NCBI GenBank assembly: GCA_040143965.1
Contig: JASJQH010000146.1
Span: forward strand, 1-24,898
Origin: Basidiobolus ranarum
Lineage: Eukaryota; Basidiobolomycota; Basidiobolomycetes; Basidiobolales
Direction: 5' to 3'
Length of the DNA: 24,898 nt
Below are positions 19,006 through 24,898 of the stretch, one piece after another. Below the pieces are notes generated by a model. The model did no database searches. It had not been told where the DNA came from and saw only the letters and a program-made list of their open reading frames with translations. Each line of letters starts with the position of its first letter. Within the stretch, counting starts at the first letter, position 1. The position numbers were made by a program, and so were the translations under genes.

Positions 19006-20117
19006 TTACGACTGCTGCTCGTTGTTTCTAAAATGAGGCCAATCTTTGGCTAAATCGAGTTGCCATTTTTCATTAGCGACTCTTTTTTGAGCCACACTAC
19101 AGTGATTTGGAGCTACAACCAAGAATTTCCCACGTGGATCTTCTAGTAGACTAGTCAATCCACTACATGGAGTAGAGGGTAGAGTGATCTTGGTGAGGGG
19201 AATGAAGTAAAGATGTGTATGCTTGGCCACCGTGACTCTTCCTGCCTAAGAAGAGTTTTAGTTTCAAGTTTTTTCAGCACAATTAGTATTCGCACCTAGG
19301 TACCCACCTTATGCTGGTCATGAACCCTCCGTACTTCCCGGTTAAATAAAGATATGGTCTCCTTATCCCTGGAAAGAAGGCGAGTTATAAAAAACAAGAT
19401 ATTGTTACTTTCAATGATCTCTTCTAATTCTCTCAGCTCCACTCGATTGTTCATAAGTAAGACAGGAGGACTAAACATATTCAGTGGTTTACTCTGGTTT
19501 AGTTTCTATTAAAAAGAGATGTTACATATTTTCAAGAGCCACAGCAGTTGGACTCAGAAATTGAAGCTCTCCAATACAACTGCCCTGATTCAGTTTGTCT
19601 AGTTTTCCTTCCCAAACTACATGATTCCATTGATTCTTCGCTTTACTTAGAGTTTGTTCAACACGTAGTAACTCCTTCAATTGCTGGATCCTCAAGCTTT
19701 CATATTTACTCTCTTGTTCAAGAGTCATCAAAGATAATTCGTGCATAAATTGCTCCTTGAAAATCACCAACATTCAGTCACTAACAATACTCAATAAGAA
19801 ACATCCTCCCTCACCTCTATATCGCTTACACTTACAACTGGTTTGTTTTGCGGTATAATAAGGCTTGCTTGTTGGTGAGCGATATCAGCATCTTCTGCAA
19901 GAAGACTTGACGCTTGTTCGGTGAGCAGATGTGAGGTGGGGAAATGGATTAAAGAGCTTCTTGTGCGACAATATTGAGCATCCCAACCAGTAATAAATTT
20001 TAAGCGCAGTAACTTGATTTGGCTGATGTGCTGGTTCGCTACATGCCGAATAGTGTGCTGGTATTGCTGAGCCAACTCCTTGATTTTTTGTTCCAAGATG
20101 AGAGTGTTCTGTTCCAT
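19006..20117 (-). CDS. unrecognised four-exon coiled-coil protein
   Basis: Four exons on the minus strand, 20117-19815, 19755-19526, 19470-19308 and 19245-19006, join in phase (introns 59, 55 and 62 bp) to give 311 residues. The ATG at 20117 has a good context (accATGg); the frame is open further upstream but has no ATG. Long helical, Gln/Glu/Leu-rich segments at about 5-45 and 101-145 suggest coiled coils. A middle segment has M-N-N-R-V-E-L-R-E-L-E-E-I-I-E. The C-terminal 80 residues are more globular, with a hydrophobic patch (H-L-Y-F-I-P-L) and four of the protein's few aromatic pairs. I do not recognise the family. The consistent phase over three introns argues for a real gene. It is divergent from holocytochrome c synthase with a 259-bp shared promoter. 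Confidence 0.75.
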
Positions 20118-20376
20118 GGTCAGTTCATTTCTCAAAACTGAGAGAGCTGCGTTATTTATAAAACTAATCCCTACAACAATGAGTAAAGTTTCAATGATGG
20201 AAGTCAAATATCCTTCCGATAGTGAATAAGATTTCGATGAGTTGATGTGATTAAATTTAGATGAAAATGATGGTGCCCATTCCGATTCCGATTCCGCAGA
20301 ATTTCTACAAATTTTTAACTTCTTTCATATTTAGGTGAACATCATTTTCTCTCAATCATCTTCTAATAGATATAAA
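20118..20376. promoter_or_regulatory. bidirectional promoter with (ATTCCG)3
   Basis: 259 bp separate the start codons of the coiled-coil gene (-) and holocytochrome c synthase (+). Three perfect head-to-tail ATTCCG units lie at 20279-20296, giving three CGG triplets every 6 bp on the minus strand. CGG direct repeats are typical targets of zinc-cluster regulators, but the spacing here (CGG-N3-CGG) is not that of yeast Hap1 sites (CGG-N6-CGG). Confidence 0.5.
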
Positions 20377-21348
20377 ATGGTTGCCGCCAACTCCCCCACA
20401 GAGAATGTTTCAGAAAAATGTCCCGTTAATCACGAAACCATAGAAGCTTTTCTTCCTTCTGATAGTAAAGCGGAGAATTTAAATGTAGAACCCAAATGTC
20501 CTGTCAATCCTGAGGCAATGAAAGCTTTTCTCCCAAATAATACCGAGAGTAAACAACCAGAGGCGGAGTCAAAATGTCCAGTTGACCCCGAGTCTATGAA
20601 AGCTTTTTTACCACCTGATCAAAAAGCACCAACTCCTCCAACTGAAGGTTGCGATAGTAATAGTATTAGTACTACTAATTACATGCCAGCTCCCAACCAA
20701 AATCGTGCAGAAGATCAGAATAAGGACTTATCATTGGATAGAGAGGTATCGACTATACCCCGAGGCGGTGAGAGCAGTGAAAGCTACTGGGTTTATCCTT
20801 CGGAGCAAATGTTCTTTAACGCCATGAAGAGAAAGAGTTGGACACCCTCTGAGGATGACATGGCGACAGTGGTACCCATACATAATGCGGTGAACGAGAT
20901 GTGTTGGAAAAAGATTTTGGAGTGGGAGGCTTTGCATGAAAAGTAAGCATGTGGTTACTCTTTGTTGTTGTTTTGTTTAAGCTAGATACTAATATCATTT
21001 CTATTGCAGTAAATGTGGTGGTCCCAAGCTTATCAAATTCCAAGGAAAACCCCGAGACTATACCCCTAAAGCGCGTCTGAGAAATCTATTTGGGTAAATA
21101 GGAGATTGATTATAAATCATTTTTAGGCAAGGGCTAAAAAGCATTATCTTATTAGTTACAAGCTGCCATTTGACAGACACGACTGGACTGTAGATAGATG
21201 TGGCAAACCGGTTCGCTATGTGATAGATTTCTACTCCGGAAAAGCTGATCCCAATTCGCCTTCTTCAGTTTCCTTTTATCTCGACGTTCGTCCAGCGGTT
21301 TCCGTAGAAGGCGTTATGGATCGTATTCGCCGACTTTTTAGTGATTGA
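20377..21348 (+). CDS. CYC3: holocytochrome c synthase (cytochrome c heme lyase)
   Basis: Attaches heme covalently to apocytochrome c in the mitochondrial intermembrane space. Exons 20377-20942, 21010-21093 and 21156-21348 join in phase (introns 67 and 62 bp) to give 280 residues. The N-terminal region has three copies of a unit K-C-P-V-[ND]-x-E-[ST/AM]...A-F-L-P, with Cys at 15, 41 and 67, exactly 26 residues apart; CP pairs are the heme-regulatory motifs of this family. Then follow [15 protein letters not shown], W-x-P-x-E-x-D-M-x-x-V-V-P-I-H-N with the proposed heme-ligand His, N-E-x-C-W-K-x-I-L-x-W-E, C-G-G-P-K-L-x-x-F, P-F-D-R-H-D-W-x-V-D-R-C-G and Y-V-I-D-F-Y-S-G. The C-terminus [12 protein letters not shown] matches the family. 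The gene looks intact. Confidence 0.95.
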
Positions 21349-22223
21349 GGTACTCTGACTCTCACCATGTGTTCGCACCTCACCTATTCATGCATAGACC
21401 TATACCTATCCCCATTGATTTTGCTTGTAATGGCCCTTAAATGGCGCACTTGCCACAATTCATCACTATACAATAAATCATCCCTATCCTAACCCTGACT
21501 CTAATCGAGTGCCTGTGCCTGAGATAACGTGAATGCTTCCAAACAGGGGCCCCATGTCTCTCAATGTCAATGATTAGGTAATTAAGCTATCCTCAAGAAC
21601 CTATCCCCGAGAATTGTTAGGTAATGAGGTCTTCAAGAACTTTATCCCGAAGATTCCCTTATTTGTTTCTTACCAGGTGACCATAATATTGATTGACAAT
21701 ATGGTCAAGTCCATTTCAATAATCTCAATCTTGATTCACATTAAAGCATCTTGCCTTTTTGGTGGATTCTCACCCTAACCCTAACCCTTTGTCGGTAGCT
21801 CCAGTACCAATTACATCCATTGAAACATCCATTGAAATTTAACCCAAGAGCTCATGAATGCTGGTAACAACCTCATCAAAAATCCCCAGATGCTACATAT
21901 GGTAAAAACGCATCAAAATCTAACAAACCCATTAATATGGTGGAATTTTTTCGTTCCTAGTTGGTAGATACAGCCTTACTTATTCAGGTCTGAATCTATT
22001 TCTTGTGTTGACAGGTATTATTTATCTACGATAGAAGAATTGTTTTCTTTCTGTCTCAGTTCTCCCAAGGTGTTGAAAGTAATACACAACATCGGAAAAC
22101 TTTCTCTTTCCTTGATATTTAGAGTTATATATATAGTTTCCTATGCTTAGAATAGAAGCTGAGCCTTGAAAGTCGACACAGAGTCAAACAGTGAAACACT
22201 CCAAGCACCAGTCGTGTCAAATA
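21349..22223. other. spacer with repeats and a telomere-like box
   Basis: Downstream of holocytochrome c synthase and upstream of the C2H2 gene. It contains an imperfect 43-bp direct duplication (about 21574-21659), an imperfect inverted repeat (21679-21706) and a CCCTAA multimer (21773-21787). A TATA-like stretch lies near 22128-22136, about 90 bp before the C2H2 ATG. No coding frame of interest was seen. Confidence 0.5.
21773..21787. repeat. interstitial telomere-like box (CCCTAA x2.5)
   Basis: CCCTAACCCTAACCC, about 440 bp upstream of the C2H2 gene start. A looser relative (CCTAACCCTGAC) occurs at about 21487. Confidence 0.85.
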
Positions 22224-23207
22224 ATGAGAAAGAGCTCTCCCGAAAGGTCAACTTCCGGGCAGTTAAAATCCAAACAAAAAGAGACCACCCTAAACCCATA
22301 TCCTTACCCAAGAGAAGAAAATGATTCCTTTTCACGTAATAGTCAATCTAGTAAGAGCGCATCTGAACCTTCCGTGCTACCAAATTACCTATATACTTTG
22401 ACCAACAATAGAGCGCCGAATGAGTCGACCATTAACACCACTTCTTACGAACCAAAGGATAACTTGGATTTATATCAAGCGAATAACATTGTCACTCCAC
22501 CTAGTTCTAAAGAAACTAATAGGATATTCGTATCACCCATTGAACCTAAAGTTTATGTGGGGCCATCAAAGGACTGGGAAAGACTCGTAAGTCGCTCACA
22601 GTTTAATCCATTGACTCCGGCGATAATTTCCCCCAAACCTTCAACAGATATATCCCAACAGAATGAACGTAGTGGCTTCCAAACCGCCAACCAGAAAACT
22701 CATGAGACTATTCCTTTAGACACTAGAGAGTCTTCATATTGTACCATACTGAAGCAAGAAGCATCCCAAATATTAGAATCGGAACCTACTAAGCATAATC
22801 TCATAGACAAAAAAGAAGTAGTGGACCCCACTACAAACAAAAAGATCTATACATTGAACTCTTCGAATAGTGGTGAACCATCAAGTAAAGCTATAACAAA
22901 AGGGAACTCTCCTGCTCTATTAGAAGCTGAAGTAGATGGAAAAAAGCACATATGCGAGGAATGTAGTCGTAGTTTCTCTCGCCCAAGCGCTTTAAAAACC
23001 CATATGTACACTCATACAGGAGAAAAGCCATTTACATGTAGCTACCATGAATGTGATAAGCGATTCTCAGTGGAATCCAATTTACGCCGTCATTATCGAC
23101 TTCATTTGTCACAAGAGCGCCATTTGAACGAAAGATCCTCTCGTGGTCCTTATCACCCGAATGGCAATCCGAGGACTGGACAACCCGGCTTCTATCCTCA
23201 TTCATAA
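22224..23207 (+). CDS. C2H2 zinc-finger transcription factor with two C-terminal fingers
   Basis: Intronless, 327 residues from the ATG at 22224; the frame is open a little further upstream without an ATG. The first 240 residues are low-complexity, rich in Ser, Asn, Thr, Pro, Lys and Glu, with T-P-P-S-S and S-P-x-x-P motifs and no recognised domain. Two adjacent fingers occupy about residues 244-294: C-E-E-C ... H-M-Y-T-H, the canonical linker T-G-E-K-P-F, then C-S-Y-H-E-C ... H-Y-R-L-H. The F-S-R-P-S-A-L-K-T-H and F-S-V-E-S-N-L-R-R-H helices resemble a widespread fungal pair of C2H2 fingers. The protein is presumably a nuclear DNA-binding regulator; its target genes are unknown. A basic, Gly/Pro-rich tail follows the fingers. 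Confidence 0.93.
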   Translation: MRKSSPERSTSGQLKSKQKETTLNPYPYPREENDSFSRNSQSSKSASEPSVLPNYLYTLTNNRAPNESTINTTSYEPKDNLDLYQANNIVTPPSSKETNRIFVSPIEPKVYVGPSKDWERLVSRSQFNPLTPAIISPKPSTDISQQNERSGFQTANQKTHETIPLDTRESSYCTILKQEASQILESEPTKHNLIDKKEVVDPTTNKKIYTLNSSNSGEPSSKAITKGNSPALLEAEVDGKKHICEECSRSFSRPSALKTHMYTHTGEKPFTCSYHECDKRFSVESNLRRHYRLHLSQERHLNERSSRGPYHPNGNPRTGQPGFYPHS

Positions 23208-24175
23208 CAGCTAAGACTTTCATGGTAGTTATGCCATTAGTTGCGAGAAATCTCCTACGCTAAGCTGAGCTTTTGTCGGGAGAGTTCTAACGCTTTCGTG
23301 AAAAGTGGTAGTTCGTATTCAGCCCTTCGGTATATGTTAGTTCTACATTAACTTCAAGTGACATGGTTTCTTTGCACTTTTGAATCCTCACACTTCATCA
23401 CCTAATATAATTCAATAGTCCACACATTTGATACAAATAAACAGCAAACCCCTCATCCATAATTTCTCACTCGTCATACTGTTTGCTACCAGAAAACCCT
23501 CGATCTCAATCCATCGATCTGACCGATCGGACATTTGCATACGATACCTCTGTCTCACTCGATTGACTGCCAATCCAAGTGCCAATTTTTCACTTGTACC
23601 ACCGTTCGTCAGTTTGCTAGTTTGTTAACAGAGATTAGACCAGCAACGAATTATAGCTAGACTGCTCATTCTTCATTGGTCAATATCTCTTGGATGATTA
23701 GGTAATGATTTCATATTTATTAGAAATATACTCTTATATAATTCGATCGATCCAAGCCCTAACCCTAATCTTCCCCAATCACTTCGAATCTGATGCTACC
23801 CGATTCCTGTGGTATTTTTTTACCATTGCTTATCTCACTCCCCCATATATGTCAGCATTTGAATGGTTGTTAGTGTGGCTCAAGCGCTCCTGATGTAGGA
23901 TAGAATATTGAAACAATGGAATAGACCACAAATATTATGCTGCATTATTGGATTAATTAACGAAGATAAACGACCATTGGGGATCACTTTACTCACCTTG
24001 ATTACTGCTTAGTTAATAACATCCAAACGGTTAAAGGGTTTAAGAAAGTTCAAAATTTTCACTTCTTTCTAAGTTGATGAAAATATTGACTGGAGTGCAC
24101 TAAAGTGTTATTGTATCTTGTCAGGTAATATTATTACAAAAACTTGATGTGTTTAAGCTATCATTCCCTTTTTGT
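23208..24175. other. spacer without supported gene
   Basis: Contains two short frames (23428-23628 and 23705-23893, +) with no recognisable features and a CCCTAA dimer at 23757-23768. The second short frame runs through the telomere-like box, which argues against coding. Confidence 0.5.
23757..23768. repeat. interstitial telomere-like box (CCCTAA x2)
   Basis: CCCTAACCCTAA in the spacer about 550 bp downstream of the C2H2 stop. Confidence 0.85.
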
Positions 24176-24404
24176 GTTGTAATTAGCATTGCCTAAACAC
24201 CTATATATTCATATATAGCTTAGTATTTAGTTTGTCTATATTTCAATACGATATTACCCATTATTCGATATCGGAACTTAGAATCACCCACCATTCTCAA
24301 TCGGAATTTACTTAGAATATTGACACCAACTTGGAAGCTCTCAGATATATAGCCTTTTCAAACTTATGCTAGAAGTACAAAACTTTGCACACATGTTCCT
24401 GCGA
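24176..24404. repeat. terminal repeat family, long copy A
   Basis: AT-rich repeat beginning GTTGTAATTAGCATTGCC and containing a short palindrome (CTATATA-TTCA-TATATAG), then a 'tcggaatttacttagaatat' block and an ending of about 60 bp that includes 'gcacacatgttcctg'. It matches copy C along its whole length with scattered differences. The 158 bp up to copy B are not seen elsewhere in the window. Confidence 0.85.
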
Positions 24405-24562
24405 ATTTTTTAACACATTCTACACATTTATTTGTGTATACCTTGACAAAACTATAAATGTCAATCATCAACTCAATAAATCAAAAAGTGAAAACCACCA
24501 ATTTCTCTAGTTTGTCAAATCACTTCCAACATGCTCACAAAATACCTTAACTGGATATGAGT

Positions 24563-24709
24563 GTTGAAATTAGCATTGACTAAACACCTATATAGTCATA
24601 TATAGCTTAGTACTTAGTTGTCTAATAATTCACCAAGATATTATCCATTATTTTCAATTGGAATTTACTTAGAATATTGACACCAACTTAGAAGTTCTTG
24701 TTGAAATTA
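24563..24709. repeat. terminal repeat family, short copy B
   Basis: A 147-bp copy (GTTGAAATTAGCATTGAC to GAAGTTCTT) directly abutting copy C head to tail. It shares the palindromic core (CTATATA-GTCA-TATATAG) and the 'aatttacttagaatattgac' block, but lacks the 60-bp ending present in copies A and C. Confidence 0.88.
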
Positions 24710-24898
24710 GCATTGCCTAAACACCTATATAGTCATATATAGCTTAGTACTTAGTTATCTTATAATTCACTAAGATATTATCAATTTTTCTCAATCGGAA
24801 TTTACTTAGAATATTGACACCAACTTAGAAGTTCTCAGATATATAGATTTTTCAAACTTGTGCTAGAAGCCCCAAACTTTGCACACATGTTTCTGGGA
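24710..24898. repeat. terminal repeat family, long copy C (runs off the window)
   Basis: Starts exactly 147 bp after copy B, very similar to it over the first 140 bp, then continues with the 60-bp ending seen in copy A. The palindromic core is at 24725-24742. It is cut by the window edge. Confidence 0.85.

Noticed and set aside
23705-23893. 62-codon frame in the right spacer
   Set aside because: It reads through a CCCTAA box and has no recognisable features.

Overview
The window reads as nuclear DNA of a fungus. The genes are compact, with spliceosomal introns of about 55-110 bp, AT-rich spacers, and a set of typical fungal proteins: a CYS3/GCN4-like bZIP, an MCM1/SRF MADS factor, a heme-thiolate peroxygenase and a secreted protein with a CBM19-like chitin-binding module. 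The combination hints at an early-diverging ('zygomycete'-grade) lineage, but that placement is a guess. No tRNA, rRNA, CRISPR array or recognisable transposon was seen.

Left third (1-8.3 kb, all + strand): a gene-poor left end is followed by three metabolic genes that all look damaged or diverged. They are a secreted unspecific peroxygenase (UPO) with a single-base frameshift, a mitochondrial DHTKD1-type 2-oxoadipate dehydrogenase E1 lacking about 150 residues of its core plus further lesions, and a GH47 alpha-mannosidase whose five exons splice cleanly but whose catalytic motifs are altered.

Middle (8.5-15.8 kb): a bZIP regulator (-), a Ser/Thr-rich secreted CBM19-like protein (-), an MCM1-type MADS gene with three exons (-), and mitochondrial ribosomal protein uL6m (+). 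The last two are divergent and share a 1.1-kb spacer that holds two telomere-repeat-like boxes.

Right (16.2-23.2 kb): 20S proteasome subunit beta-6 (six exons, -), a Pin1/Ess1 prolyl isomerase (-), an unrecognised four-exon coiled-coil protein (-), then, divergent from it, holocytochrome c synthase (+) and a two-finger C2H2 transcription factor (+). These look intact and mostly housekeeping.

Right end (24.2 kb to the edge): a family of AT-rich repeats with a conserved palindromic core continues past the window.

No single operon-like system is present. The points most worth following are the run of damaged genes on the left, the GH47 enzyme with altered active site, five dispersed TTAGGG/CCCTAA dimers in promoters and spacers, the exact 26-residue triplication of CPV heme-motif units in holocytochrome c synthase, and the terminal repeat family. 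Exon joins were worked out by hand from GT..AG sites, reading phase and remembered family alignments. None was checked by computation.
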